Positions 8,802-16,447 of a stretch of DNA of 36,675 nucleotides are shown piece by piece. Source of the DNA: JAWWPY01 sp964412845 (GTDB lineage Bacteria > Actinomycetota > Actinomycetes > Streptosporangiales > Streptosporangiaceae). The translations under genes were made by a program, and so were the position numbers. Numbering within the stretch: position 1 is the first letter of the stretch; every line of letters begins with the position of its first letter. The DNA lies in NCBI GenBank assembly GCA_964412845.1, contig CAYPQM010000058.1, positions 1 to 36,675 on the forward strand. The letters are read 5' to 3'. The notes under the pieces are model-generated. The model was given only the letters and a program-made list of their open reading frames with translations, was not told where the DNA came from and ran no database searches.

Positions 8802-9272
8802 TTGAGGGTCGGTGTCAGGCTCGCTATTGATCTGGGATCAGCCCGGATCGGCGTAGCGACAAGTGACCCTGATGGGCTCCTCGCGAGCCCGCTGACCACC
8901 GTTCCCCGTGGTCGAGGTGACCTGGACCGCTTGGTCGGGCTCGTCATCGACCACGAGGCGGTCGAGGTGGTCCTCGGGCTGCCGACCGGACTGTCCGGCC
9001 GCGAGGGCGCCGCCGCCGCCGATGCCAGGAGGTTCGCCGGCATCCTGGCCGGGCGGCTGGCGCCCATTCCGGTGCGGCTCGTCGATGAACGTTTCACGAC
9101 TGTGATCGCTCATGACGCGCTGCGCCGCGGCGGCAAGGGGTCGCGGGATCGCCGGTCGGTGGTGGACAAGACCGCGGCGGCCCTGCTGCTGCAGGGCGCC
9201 CTCGACCGGGAGCGGCTGACCGGCAGCCCGGCTGGGGAGATCGCGGGACCTGGCCGTGGAGCCCCCGAATGA
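8802..9272 (+). CDS. ruvX: Putative Holliday junction resolvase / pre-16S rRNA nuclease (YqgF family)
   Basis: An RNase H-fold nuclease; the E. coli homologue YqgF is linked to 16S rRNA 5' maturation, and others to Holliday-junction resolution. From TTG 8802 it is 156 residues, the family length. Motifs: RLAIDLGSARIGVATSDPDG (first catalytic Asp), VVLGLPTGLSGREG, VRLVDERFTTV (Glu) and a C-terminal VVDKTAAALLLQGAL (third acidic residue). An upstream in-frame GTG at 8730 would add 24 residues that do not resemble the family, so the family start LRVGVRLAID was chosen. No strong ribosome binding site is seen at either; translation may continue from alaS 76 bp upstream. Its TGA overlaps the mltG ATG (ATGA). 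Confidence 0.92.
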   Translation: MRVGVRLAIDLGSARIGVATSDPDGLLASPLTTVPRGRGDLDRLVGLVIDHEAVEVVLGLPTGLSGREGAAAADARRFAGILAGRLAPIPVRLVDERFTTVIAHDALRRGGKGSRDRRSVVDKTAAALLLQGALDRERLTGSPAGEIAGPGRGAPE

Positions 9273-11434
9273 GCCGCCACGCGCGGCGGGACAACAGCGG
9301 CAGGCAGGACGGCGAGCACGGAGACGACCACGTCCCGCTCGCCGATGACGACCCGATCGTGCCCGGGTACGGCGTTCCGGGCTGGCCGCAGGATGACCTG
9401 ACCGGCCAGCAGCCCGGCGACCCCAGCGGTGCGGCGGCCGGCCGGCGCCACGTCAGGCGGGATGCGCGGACGCCGGACCAGGCCTGGTCCGCCGGGCGAC
9501 CTGGTGCACCTGACCGGATCCAGCCGCCTGGCCCGCCTGGCCCGGCTGGCCAGCCCGCCGAGCCGTTCCGGTGGAGCCCGGAGCCTGGTGGCGGTGGGCC
9601 TGATCCCTACGCATGGGCCCCCGAGCCGGGCAGTGCCGGGCCTGGGCCTGGCCGTGAGGTGCCCGGTTACCGCAGCGGCGCGGGCAGCTACCTCGATGCG
9701 CCGGCTAGTTACGGCGATGCGCCGGCCAGTTACGGCGGGCCGCCTTCCAGTTACGGCGGCGCGCCCGCCAGCTTTGGCGGCGCGCCCGCCGGGTACGACG
9801 CTGAGCTGCCTGACCGTGACGCCGGCCGGCCTGGTTACGGCAGCGCGCCAGCCAGCTACGGCCGGGGCGCGCGGCTGGCCCCCGGTTCTCCCGTGACCAC
9901 GGGACCGCCCTGGGCGGACGACACCATGGCCAGCCCGCTGCCCCCGCTGCCGTCCCTGCCCGGGACCGGCCACCCGTCCGGCCCGCTGCCGTCGCCGTCC
10001 CTGCCCGGGACCGGCCACCCGTCCGGCCCGCTGCCCCCGCTGCCGCCCTCGGAACTCGCCTGGCGGCAGTCCCTGGCTGATCCACTGCTCGCTGAACCTG
10101 GGCCTGACCTGGGGACACCCGGTGGCTATGCGGATAGCACCTTCGGGGAGAGTGGTACCGCGGGGCAGCCGGGGTATCAGCCATATGGAGATGACCCCCG
10201 GGATCGGCGCGCCGGTGTTGCCCAGGAGGCGCGTGGGTATCCTGACGCCGGGGGCTGGTACGGGAACGTGGAAGAACCACAGGTCCGGGTAGAGGATGAG
10301 GACGCCTTCCTGCCCGGGCTTGACGGCGGCCGGAGCGGTCGGCGCCGCGCGGGAAGCGGCTCCGGCAGTGAGTCATCCCGCAGGCGCCGCAAGCGCGGCC
10401 GCCGGGCCGTCATGGTGGCCGGGATGGTCATGGTCCTGATCGTGGTGGCCGTACTTGGGGTCGGATACAGCTACTGGCGTAAGTACTACATGCCGCCCGA
10501 TTTCTCCGGTCCGGGCACCGGCTCGGTGGTCGTCCAGATCAAGCCGGGCGACAGCGCCACCACGGTAGGGCAGCACCTGGCCAACATCGGCGTGGTGGAC
10601 AGCGCGCGGGCCTTCTCGATCGCGGCCAAGAACAGCAGGCACGGAACCGCACTCGAGCCCGGCTACTACCACCTCCACAAGCACATGAAGGCGTCCCTGG
10701 CGTTCGCGCTGCTGCTCAAGCCGTCCTCGCGGATCCAGACCAAGATCGCCATCCCCGAGGGGTACCGGCTGTCCCAGATCATCGCGACGCTCGGCCAGAA
10801 GACCGGGAACCTCAAGGGCTACCAGCAGGCGATAGCGAAGACCGCATCGCTGGGGCTGCCGGCGTTCGCCAACGGCAACCCGGAGGGGTACCTGTTCCCG
10901 GCGACCTACCCGATCCAGCCGAACACCCCGCCGCTGACCGTCCTGCGCGCCATGGTGGCGCGGTTCGACCAGGAGGCCACCAGCGTCAACCTGCCGGCCT
11001 CGGCGAAACGGGCGCAGCTGTCCGAGGCCGACGTCATCACCGTGGCCAGCATGATCCAGGCGGAAGGCAAGCGGCCGCAGGACCTGCCGAAGATCGCCCG
11101 GGTGATCTACAACCGGCTGAATATGGTCCCGCCGATGCCGTTGCAGCTCGACACGACAGTGCTGTACGCGCTGCACTCGTTCGCGGGTGACGTGACGATC
11201 GCGCAGACCAAGACCAAGTCGGCGTACAACACCTACCTGCACGCCGGGCTGCCGCCGGGGCCGATCGACAGCCCGGGAGACCTTGCCATCCAGGCCGCGC
11301 TGCACCCGGCGGCGGGGAACTGGACCTACTTCCTGACGGTGAACCCGAAGACGGGACTGACCCTCTTCACCAACAGTTTCGCCACGTTCCAGACGTTCCA
11401 GGCCGAGCTGGCCAGGAACACCGGGAACGGGTGA
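9269..11434 (+). CDS. mltG: Endolytic murein transglycosylase MltG with long proline-rich cytoplasmic tail
   Basis: A membrane-bound lytic transglycosylase (YceG family) that cleaves nascent glycan strands. The 721-residue protein is far longer than the roughly 340-residue E. coli enzyme because of a cytoplasmic tail of about 375 residues rich in Pro, Gly, Ser and Ala. The tail contains ASYGDAP/ASYGGPP-type repeats (about residues 140-205) and a duplicated LPGTGHPSGPLP. A basic stretch (RRRRKRGRRA) and one membrane helix (about 380-402) precede the extracellular LysM-like and catalytic parts. The catalytic Glu is residue 599 in SMIQAEG, followed by ARVIYNRL and PLQLDTTVLYAL. The start overlaps ruvX as ATGA. 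Pro-rich extensions are common in actinobacterial MltG; partners are unknown. Confidence 0.94.
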   Translation: MSRHARRDNSGRQDGEHGDDHVPLADDDPIVPGYGVPGWPQDDLTGQQPGDPSGAAAGRRHVRRDARTPDQAWSAGRPGAPDRIQPPGPPGPAGQPAEPFRWSPEPGGGGPDPYAWAPEPGSAGPGPGREVPGYRSGAGSYLDAPASYGDAPASYGGPPSSYGGAPASFGGAPAGYDAELPDRDAGRPGYGSAPASYGRGARLAPGSPVTTGPPWADDTMASPLPPLPSLPGTGHPSGPLPSPSLPGTGHPSGPLPPLPPSELAWRQSLADPLLAEPGPDLGTPGGYADSTFGESGTAGQPGYQPYGDDPRDRRAGVAQEARGYPDAGGWYGNVEEPQVRVEDEDAFLPGLDGGRSGRRRAGSGSGSESSRRRRKRGRRAVMVAGMVMVLIVVAVLGVGYSYWRKYYMPPDFSGPGTGSVVVQIKPGDSATTVGQHLANIGVVDSARAFSIAAKNSRHGTALEPGYYHLHKHMKASLAFALLLKPSSRIQTKIAIPEGYRLSQIIATLGQKTGNLKGYQQAIAKTASLGLPAFANGNPEGYLFPATYPIQPNTPPLTVLRAMVARFDQEATSVNLPASAKRAQLSEADVITVASMIQAEGKRPQDLPKIARVIYNRLNMVPPMPLQLDTTVLYALHSFAGDVTIAQTKTKSAYNTYLHAGLPPGPIDSPGDLAIQAALHPAAGNWTYFLTVNPKTGLTLFTNSFATFQTFQAELARNTGNG
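9949..10035 (+). repeat. 42-bp direct repeat (period 45 bp) inside mltG
   Basis: Bases 9949-9990 recur identically at 9994-10035. The 45-bp period is 15 codons, so the protein gains one in-frame repeat of LPGTGHPSGPLP within the disordered tail of MltG. Perfect identity, including third positions, suggests recent duplication or ongoing slippage. Confidence 0.9.
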
Positions 11435-11446
11435 GGCGTCCCCGCG

Positions 11447-12274
11447 ATGAAGGCCGCGGTGCTCGGGTCGCCGATCACCCATTCCCTGTCACCGGTCTTG
11501 CACCGGGCTGCCTACCAGGCGCTCGGCCTCGACGACTGGTGTTATACGGCGATCGAGTGCGATGAGGCACGGCTGCCGGGCCTGCTGGATGGGTGCGGCC
11601 CGGACTGGGCGGGCCTGTCCCTCACCATGCCGCTCAAGCGGGCGGTGCTCGGCCTGCTCACCCGCACCGAGCAGCTCGCCCTTGATGTGGGCGCCGCTAA
11701 CACGGTGGTGTTCCGCGATGGCATCCGGCATGGGCACAACACCGACGTGCCGGGCATGATCTCGGCGCTGGCCGAGGCTGGCCTGCCGGGGCCGGGGTCG
11801 CCGCCCCCGGCGCGAGTGCTGATCCTCGGCGCGGGAGCGACCGCCTGCTCCGCCCTCGCCGCCGTGCGGGGCCTCGGCACCCGCCAGGTCATGGTGGCGG
11901 TCCGCGACACCCAGCGGGCCCGTGGCCTGCTGGCCGCCGCGGACAGGCTGGGTGTCACGGTGACCCTGACCTCGTTTGACCCACCCGGGGACGCTGCCCC
12001 GGACTTGCTGATTTCCACCGTGCCGGCCGGTGCTGCGGACATGTATGCCGAACGGATCCTCGACGGCACTCTCGTTCCGGCCTGCGTGCTCGATGTGGTG
12101 TATCACCCCTGGCCCACGCCGCTGGCGGTTGCCGCGCAGAAGTGCGGGGCCGCCGTCGCGGGCGGGTTCGGCCTGCTGCTGCACCAGGCGGCGGAGCAGG
12201 TCTCGCTGATGACCGGCCGGGCGGCACCGGTCGAGCCGATGCGGGCGGCCGGGCTCGCGGCCCTGGACGGCTGA
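11447..12274 (+). CDS. aroE: Shikimate dehydrogenase
   Basis: Reduces 3-dehydroshikimate to shikimate with NADPH in aromatic amino acid synthesis. It is 275 residues, normal length. The shikimate-binding start is AVLGSPITHSLSPVLHR (SxS motif). The catalytic Lys is in LSLTMPLK and the partner Asp in HNTDVPG. The nucleotide-binding loop is LILGAGATACSAL. The C-terminal GGFGLLLHQAAEQ motif is present. It starts at ATG 11447, 12 bp after mltG, as in many actinobacteria. Unlike Streptomyces-type clusters, the next gene is infC rather than aroC/aroK/aroB, so the rest of the pathway must lie elsewhere. Confidence 0.95.
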   Translation: MKAAVLGSPITHSLSPVLHRAAYQALGLDDWCYTAIECDEARLPGLLDGCGPDWAGLSLTMPLKRAVLGLLTRTEQLALDVGAANTVVFRDGIRHGHNTDVPGMISALAEAGLPGPGSPPPARVLILGAGATACSALAAVRGLGTRQVMVAVRDTQRARGLLAAADRLGVTVTLTSFDPPGDAAPDLLISTVPAGAADMYAERILDGTLVPACVLDVVYHPWPTPLAVAAQKCGAAVAGGFGLLLHQAAEQVSLMTGRAAPVEPMRAAGLAALDG

Positions 12275-12701
12275 GCACACGCCGCGGGCCGGCCAGCCGC
12301 CGGAATACCCTGTGCCGCCGGAATGCTGTTAGTCTTACGAAACGACCAGCCCGGCATGTCCGTGCTGGGCGTGCAAGCGGAGGACCACCTCCCACCTGGC
12401 CGGCTCCTGGCTGGCAGGTCGGCTTACCGGTCTCAGGACTGGCAGGCCAGGTTGGACGCAGCGGCACTGGATCGCGTAATGGCTGATCGGGTGGTGCGGC
12501 AGTCCGGCGTCGCGTCCCTGGCGCAGAGTCCGCAGGACTCGGCTCCGGGCGTCGTGGCATTGGTGGCTCCGCGTGCATGCCATGCGGGGCCTTTTCCGTG
12601 CGTGGTGGCTTGCCGCCACGGTGGAATGGCCCGGCAGGGATGGTTCAGCTACATCCCCCGGGCGACGAGGCCCGGCGGGAGACGAGGCCCAAGGAGGTCA
12701 C
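12275..12701 (+). promoter_or_regulatory. Long infC leader region (427 bp) with hairpins
   Basis: No convincing gene lies between aroE and infC. TAGTCT at 12330-12335 resembles an actinobacterial -10, without a recognisable -35. The leader holds a perfect 8-bp hairpin at 12601-12620 with a CTTG tetraloop (stem CGTGGTGG/CCGCCACG; a CUUG loop is unusually stable). A 6-bp hairpin follows at 12658-12675 (CCGGGC/GCCCGG), and GACGAGGCCC occurs twice (12664-12673 and 12681-12690) just before the ribosome binding site. Leaders of IF3-L35-L20 operons are commonly regulated in bacteria. Specific L20 or IF3 control here is inference. Confidence 0.5.
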
Positions 12702-12704
12702 ATC
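12691..12704 (+). promoter_or_regulatory. Shine-Dalgarno and ATC start codon of infC
   Basis: AAGGAGGT (12691-12698), an almost complete anti-16S match, ends three bases before an in-frame ATC (12702-12704). The protein then begins SAEPRINERIRVPEV, exactly where IF3 proteins begin. No ATG, GTG or TTG lies in frame at a usable distance. A non-canonical AUC start is inferred. IF3 rejects such starts, so this is the known autoregulatory logic described for the E. coli AUU start. Confidence 0.72.
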
Positions 12705-13364
12705 AGCGCCGAACCCCGTATCAACGAGCGCATCCGGGTTCCTGAAGTACGGCTCGTCGGGCCGAATGGCGAGCAGGTCGGAATCGTCGCGATCAACGAT
12801 GCGCTCCGGCTGGCCCAGGAAGCGGATCTCGACCTGGTGGAGGTGGCGCCCACGGCGCGCCCGCCGGTTTGCAAGCTCATGGACTACGGCAAGTTCAAGT
12901 ACGAGTCCGCGCTCAAGGCCAGAGAGTCACGCAAGAACCAGGCGCAGACGGTCATCAAGGAGATCAAGCTCCGCCCGAAGATCGATCCGCATGACTATGG
13001 CACCAAGAAAGGCCACGTCGAGCGGTTCCTGAAGCAGGGCGACAAGGTCAAGGTGACGATCATGTTCCGGGGACGCGAGCAGTCCAGGCCCGAACTCGGG
13101 TTCCGGTTGCTGCAGCGTCTGGCCGGCGATGTCGAGGAACTGGGCTTCGTCGAGGCCCAGCCGAAGCAGGACGGCCGGAACATGATCATGGTGATCGGAC
13201 CGCACCGCAGGAAGAGTGAGACCAAGGCGGAACGCGCGGAGCCCCACGAGAGCACCGCCGCACCGGCCGAGCGGCCAGTGCGGGTGCGCCGGGCCCCGGC
13301 GCCGCCCGCTGCCGAGCGCGAGGCTGCCGAGGACGCCACTTCGGAGGCCCAGGCAGGAGCCTGA
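12702..13364 (+). CDS. infC: Translation initiation factor IF-3
   Basis: Binds the 30S subunit, blocks premature 50S joining and checks the initiator tRNA and start codon. From the ATC at 12702 the protein is 220 residues. The N-domain carries RINERIRVPEVRLVGPNGEQ, the linker VCKLMDYGKFKYE, and the C-domain KEIKLRPKIDPHDYGTKKGH, MFRGREQSRPELG and PKQDGRNMIMVIGP. An actinobacterial C-terminal extension of about 40 residues, rich in Ala/Glu/Pro, follows. An ATG at 12573 in the same frame would add 43 residues of leader-like sequence with no family match, and is rejected as the start. Followed by rpmI and rplT, the classic IF3-L35-L20 operon. Confidence 0.93.
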   Translation: MSAEPRINERIRVPEVRLVGPNGEQVGIVAINDALRLAQEADLDLVEVAPTARPPVCKLMDYGKFKYESALKARESRKNQAQTVIKEIKLRPKIDPHDYGTKKGHVERFLKQGDKVKVTIMFRGREQSRPELGFRLLQRLAGDVEELGFVEAQPKQDGRNMIMVIGPHRRKSETKAERAEPHESTAAPAERPVRVRRAPAPPAAEREAAEDATSEAQAGA

Positions 13365-13429
13365 CCCTCAGCACAGCAGCGTCATGTACACGCGCCAGCA
13401 GGCGCGCGATAGAGGAGACGACGGCGACC

Positions 13430-13624
13430 ATGCCGAAAATGAAGACGCACAGTGGTGCCGCGAAGCGATTCCGGCTGACCGGTTCCGGCAAGGTGATGCG
13501 TCGCCGCGCCAACCGCAACCACCTGCTTGAGCACAAGTCGACCAAGCGGACCCGTCGCCTGTCCGGCGACCAGGTGCTCGCCAGGCCGGATGTCAGGAAG
13601 ATCAAGAAGTTGCTGGGGAAGTAG
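13430..13624 (+). CDS. rpmI: 50S ribosomal protein L35
   Basis: A 64-residue basic ribosomal protein of the large subunit. It begins MPKMKTHSGAAKRFRLTGSG, which is the L35 signature, and ends KIKKLLGK; the length is exact for the family. AGGAG at 13413-13417 precedes the ATG at 13430. It lies 65 bp after infC and 25 bp before rplT in the conserved operon. Confidence 0.97.
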   Translation: MPKMKTHSGAAKRFRLTGSGKVMRRRANRNHLLEHKSTKRTRRLSGDQVLARPDVRKIKKLLGK

Positions 13625-13649
13625 CCCTACCCCTCAAGGGAGTCGAAAA

Positions 13650-14051
13650 ATGGCACGCGTGAAGCGGGCGGTGAACGCCCACAAGAAGCGCCGGGTCGTC
13701 CTTGAGCGGGCGAGCGGCTACCGCGGTCAGCGGTCGCGCTTGTACCGCAAGGCCAAGGAGCAGGTCCTCCACTCGATGACGTACGCCTACCGGGACCGCA
13801 AGGACCGGAAGGGCGCGTTCCGGAGGCTGTGGATCCAGCGCATCAATGCCGCGGCCCGGGCCGACGGCATGACGTACAACCGGTTCATCCAGGGCCTCAA
13901 GGCGGCCGACGTCGAGGTGGACCGCAGGATGCTCGCCGAACTCGCGGTCGCGGACCCGGCTGCGTTCTCCGCCCTGGTGGAAGTGGCCAAGGGCGCACTC
14001 GCGGCAGCGGGCGTGGACGACGCCGCCCCGACCAGCACCGCGGCGGCCTGA
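13650..14051 (+). CDS. rplT: 50S ribosomal protein L20
   Basis: Binds 23S rRNA early in large-subunit assembly, and in several bacteria represses its own operon. It is 133 residues: the start MARVKRAVNAHKKRRVVLER, the RSRLYRKAKEQ segment and RRLWIQRINAAARADGMTYNRFI are all L20 signatures. The ATG at 13650 has AAGGGAG (13636-13642) seven bases upstream. The last 20 residues are an Ala-rich tail common in actinobacteria. It follows rpmI closely and is followed after 22 bp by the RNA methyltransferase. Confidence 0.97.
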   Translation: MARVKRAVNAHKKRRVVLERASGYRGQRSRLYRKAKEQVLHSMTYAYRDRKDRKGAFRRLWIQRINAAARADGMTYNRFIQGLKAADVEVDRRMLAELAVADPAAFSALVEVAKGALAAAGVDDAAPTSTAAA

Positions 14052-14073
14052 CGCCGTCGCGGTCAGCCAGCCG

Positions 14074-14901
14074 GTGCTGGGCATGACGCTGCCCGTCGGC
14101 GCCGAGCTCACCAGTACTCGCTCGCCCAGGGTCAAGTCCGCCCGGCAACTGGCCAAGCGGGCGCTGCGGCAGCGCAGCCGGTCGTTCCTGGCGGAGGGCC
14201 CGCAGGCAGCGCGTGAGGCGCTGGGTACCCCCGGCGTGGTCACGGAGCTTTTCGTCACCGCCCCGGCCCGCGCCCGGCACGGTGAGCTCGTCGTGGCGGC
14301 CGCGGCCCAGGGGGTGCAGGCTCACCTGGTCAGCGGTGAAGTCATGGCCGAGCTGGCGCAGACCATTACCCCCCAGGGCATCCTGGCGGTCTGCCGGTTC
14401 GTGGATGTCCCGCTCAGCCAGCTCGCGGCGGCCACGCCCCGGCTCGCTGTCGTCCTGGTGAACGTGCGTGACCCCGGGAACGCCGGCACAGTACTGCGGA
14501 CCGCGGACGCGGCCGGAGCCCAGGGCGTGATCTTCACCGAGGCATCGGTGGACCCTTACAACAGCAAGTGCGTGCGCGCGTCGGCGGGCAGCCTGTTCCA
14601 CCTCCCGGTCGTGGTGGGCACCCCGCTGCCCGCGGCGGTCGGCGCCCTGCGTGATGCGGGCCTGCGGGTGCTGGCCGCCGACGGCAGTGCCCGGCGTTCG
14701 CTTGACGAGCTTGACGCCGGCGGCCTGCTCAGCCAGCCGACCGCCTGGCTGTTCGGCAACGAAGCCTGGGGGATGCCCGCCGAGGTCATCTCGCTCGCGG
14801 ACGAGGCGGTCTCCGTGCCCATCTATGGGCGAGCGGAGAGCCTGAACCTGGCTGCGGCCGCCGCCGTCTGCCTTTATGCCTCCGCCCGGGCCCAGTGCTA
14901 G
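14074..14901 (+). CDS. SpoU/TrmH-family RNA 2'-O-methyltransferase
   Basis: An SAM-dependent SPOUT methyltransferase acting on rRNA or tRNA ribose 2'-OH; 275 residues. It has an N-terminal substrate-binding domain (KSARQLAKRALRQRSRSFLAEG, typical of the SpoU substrate-binding domain) and the knotted C-terminal domain with motif 1 VVLVNVRDPGNAGTVLRTADAAG (written by its ends, VVLVNVRDPGN and RTADAAG), motif 2 AWLFGNEAWGMP and motif 3 VPIYGRAESLNLAAAAAVCLY. The GTG at 14074 has no good ribosome binding site; ATG 14083 is an alternative. A 23S rRNA target is likely from its place after rplT, but the exact nucleotide cannot be deduced. Its TAG stop lies inside a 25-bp tandem duplication. Confidence 0.92.
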   Translation: MLGMTLPVGAELTSTRSPRVKSARQLAKRALRQRSRSFLAEGPQAAREALGTPGVVTELFVTAPARARHGELVVAAAAQGVQAHLVSGEVMAELAQTITPQGILAVCRFVDVPLSQLAAATPRLAVVLVNVRDPGNAGTVLRTADAAGAQGVIFTEASVDPYNSKCVRASAGSLFHLPVVVGTPLPAAVGALRDAGLRVLAADGSARRSLDELDAGGLLSQPTAWLFGNEAWGMPAEVISLADEAVSVPIYGRAESLNLAAAAAVCLYASARAQC

Positions 14902-14948
14902 CCAACGGGCCGCCGCCCGGTGCTAGCCAACGGGCCGCCGCCCGGTGC
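14895..14948 (+). repeat. Stop-spanning 25-bp tandem duplication after the RNA methyltransferase, with twin hairpins
   Basis: Two perfect 25-bp units (14895-14919 and 14920-14944) plus four extra bases. The first contains the methyltransferase TAG (14899-14901) and the second repeats it. Each unit ends in the same small hairpin, CGGGC-CGCC-GCCCG (14906-14919 and 14931-14944). The pair could serve as a duplicated, tail-less terminator. Confidence 0.9.
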
Positions 14949-14984
14949 GGCAAAGGGGGCTGCCGGCCGGCGGGCCGGGCGCGC

Positions 14985-14990
14985 TAGAGT
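14985..14990 (+). promoter_or_regulatory. Probable -10 element (TAGAGT) for the histidine kinase gene
   Basis: TAGAGT fits the actinobacterial principal-sigma -10 well. It follows the duplicated hairpins and lies 64 bp before the chosen GTG start. No convincing -35 is seen at 17-18 bp. Confidence 0.42.
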
Positions 14991-15053
14991 CTGATCACGT
15001 TGCGTCATTCACGTGGAACACAATCGTTGGTGCCGGACGGAGGCAGCGGTCGA

Positions 15054-16262
15054 GTGGATGGGCTGAGCCCGGGCCGGGCGGCTGCGGCCGCGCTGGCCAG
15101 CGTGCCGGCCGGGGCGGTGGTGGCCTCAGGTGGGCTTGTCTGCGCTGACGAGCTGCCCGACGGGGTGATCGTCGCCGACCATGCCGGCCGGATCGCCGTT
15201 TTCAACAAGGCCGCCACGCGGCTCACCGGGATCGCGTCCCTCAACGCGCTCGGCCGGGACGTCAGCCAGGTCCTGCCGCTGCGTGACGCGGACGGCCGCA
15301 GCTGGTGGACCTGCGTGGACCCCTATCGTGGGCTGTCCACCCGGACCAGGCACCCGGAAACCTCGCTCTACCTGGCGGACGGCACCGAGCTGCTGGTCAC
15401 TGTGGGTTATGTGCGCGGACCGAGGGGCCGTGACTTCGGCCACGGCCGGGTGGCCGACCCCGGTGCGGTCCAGCGCATCGTGATCACACTGCGCGGAGCG
15501 CAGCAGCGCGCCCGCATCGAACGCCGCCGTGCCGACCTGGTGTCCACCGTCGCCCACGAACTCCGCTCGCCGCTGACCAGTGTGAAAGGCTTCACCGCGA
15601 CGCTGCTGGCCAAATGGACCCGGTTCACCGACGACCAGAAACGGGTCATGCTGGAGACGGTCAACGCGGACGCTGACCGGGTGACCAGGTTGATCACCGA
15701 ACTGCTGGACGTGTCCAGGATCGAGGCGGGCCGGATCGAGGTGCACCGCCAGCTGGTGGACATCCCGGAACGGGCCGAGAAGATCGTGGCCGGGCGGGTC
15801 GCCGCCGGTGACTCCCCGGACCGGTTCCGGATCGAGGCCCCGGCGGACCTGCCGGAGACGTGGCTGGACGCCGACAAGGTGGACCAGATCCTCGGCAACC
15901 TGGTGGAGAACGCGGTACGGCACGGCGCTGGTACCGTGACGGTTGTGGTACAGCCGGTGGAGACCGTCGCCGCCCGGGACGTGAGCCGCCCGGACGGCCC
16001 AGCGGCGACCGCGGGGGGCGCCGAGGTCAGCTCCGTGGCGGTGTCCGTGCGCGACGAAGGCGACGGCGTCGCCCCCGAACTCGTGCCCCGGATCTTCCGG
16101 CAGTTCTGGCGGGCCAAGCGCCGCGGTGGCGCAGGTCTCGGCCTGTACATCGTGAAAGGCCTGGTCGAGGCGCACGGCGGGACGATTAGCGTGCAGCGAG
16201 CGCCCGGCGGCGGGGCCGAGTTCCGATTTATCATGCCCGCCGGCGCACCTGACTTCGGGTAA
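15054..16262 (+). CDS. Soluble PAS-domain sensor histidine kinase (orphan)
   Basis: A 402-residue kinase with no membrane segment. An N-terminal PAS domain (about residues 20-130; DELPDGVIVADHAGRIAVFN, VNPY-like core replaced by WTCVDPYRGL) is followed by a HisKA domain with the phospho-accepting His168 in STVAHELRSPLTSVKGF. The ATPase domain has N-box LGNLVENAVRHG, G1 DEGDGV, F-box FRQFWRAKR and G2 GGAGLGLYIVKGLVEAHGG. GTG 15054 was chosen because ACGGAGG lies ten bases upstream; TTG 15000 would add 18 residues. No response regulator is adjacent. A similar orphan kinase lies between the RNA methyltransferase and pheS in Streptomyces. The signal and partner are unknown. Confidence 0.93.
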   Translation: MDGLSPGRAAAAALASVPAGAVVASGGLVCADELPDGVIVADHAGRIAVFNKAATRLTGIASLNALGRDVSQVLPLRDADGRSWWTCVDPYRGLSTRTRHPETSLYLADGTELLVTVGYVRGPRGRDFGHGRVADPGAVQRIVITLRGAQQRARIERRRADLVSTVAHELRSPLTSVKGFTATLLAKWTRFTDDQKRVMLETVNADADRVTRLITELLDVSRIEAGRIEVHRQLVDIPERAEKIVAGRVAAGDSPDRFRIEAPADLPETWLDADKVDQILGNLVENAVRHGAGTVTVVVQPVETVAARDVSRPDGPAATAGGAEVSSVAVSVRDEGDGVAPELVPRIFRQFWRAKRRGGAGLGLYIVKGLVEAHGGTISVQRAPGGGAEFRFIMPAGAPDFG

Positions 16263-16271
16263 CCGGGCGGC

Positions 16272-16293
16272 GCCAGGGGCCACTGTCCCTGGC
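16272..16293 (+). terminator. Hairpin after the histidine kinase
   Basis: A perfect 7-bp stem GCCAGGG/CCCTGGC (16272-16278 and 16287-16293) with an 8-nt loop begins nine bases after the kinase TAA. It has no T-tract, as is usual in high-GC actinobacteria. It probably separates the kinase from pheST. Confidence 0.5.
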
Positions 16294-16447
16294 ACGACTG
16301 GATAACCGGAAGCCTGCCCGGCGGGCCGCGCCGCAGGCTGCGAGCTGGCGGGAGGTGACCCGCTGGCAGCAATCGTTAGGCATGATGGTTTGCCGCGGCC
16401 TCCGCAGACCGTTCCTATCCCAAGTGCCCGCAGGAAAGCAGAACCTG

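Noticed and set aside
6338..9097. 919-codon minus-strand ORF opposite alaS and ruvX
   Set aside because: Same explanation: mirror of third-position GC bias opposite a certain gene, with no recognisable domain.
12573..12701. N-terminal extension of infC from ATG 12573
   Set aside because: The added 43 residues have no similarity to IF3, overlap leader hairpins, and the strong Shine-Dalgarno sits just before the homologous start at 12702.
16263..16447. T-box or other tRNA-sensing leader before pheS
   Set aside because: No T-box motif (TGGNACC-like) or terminator/antiterminator pair is seen; only a simple hairpin right after the kinase gene.
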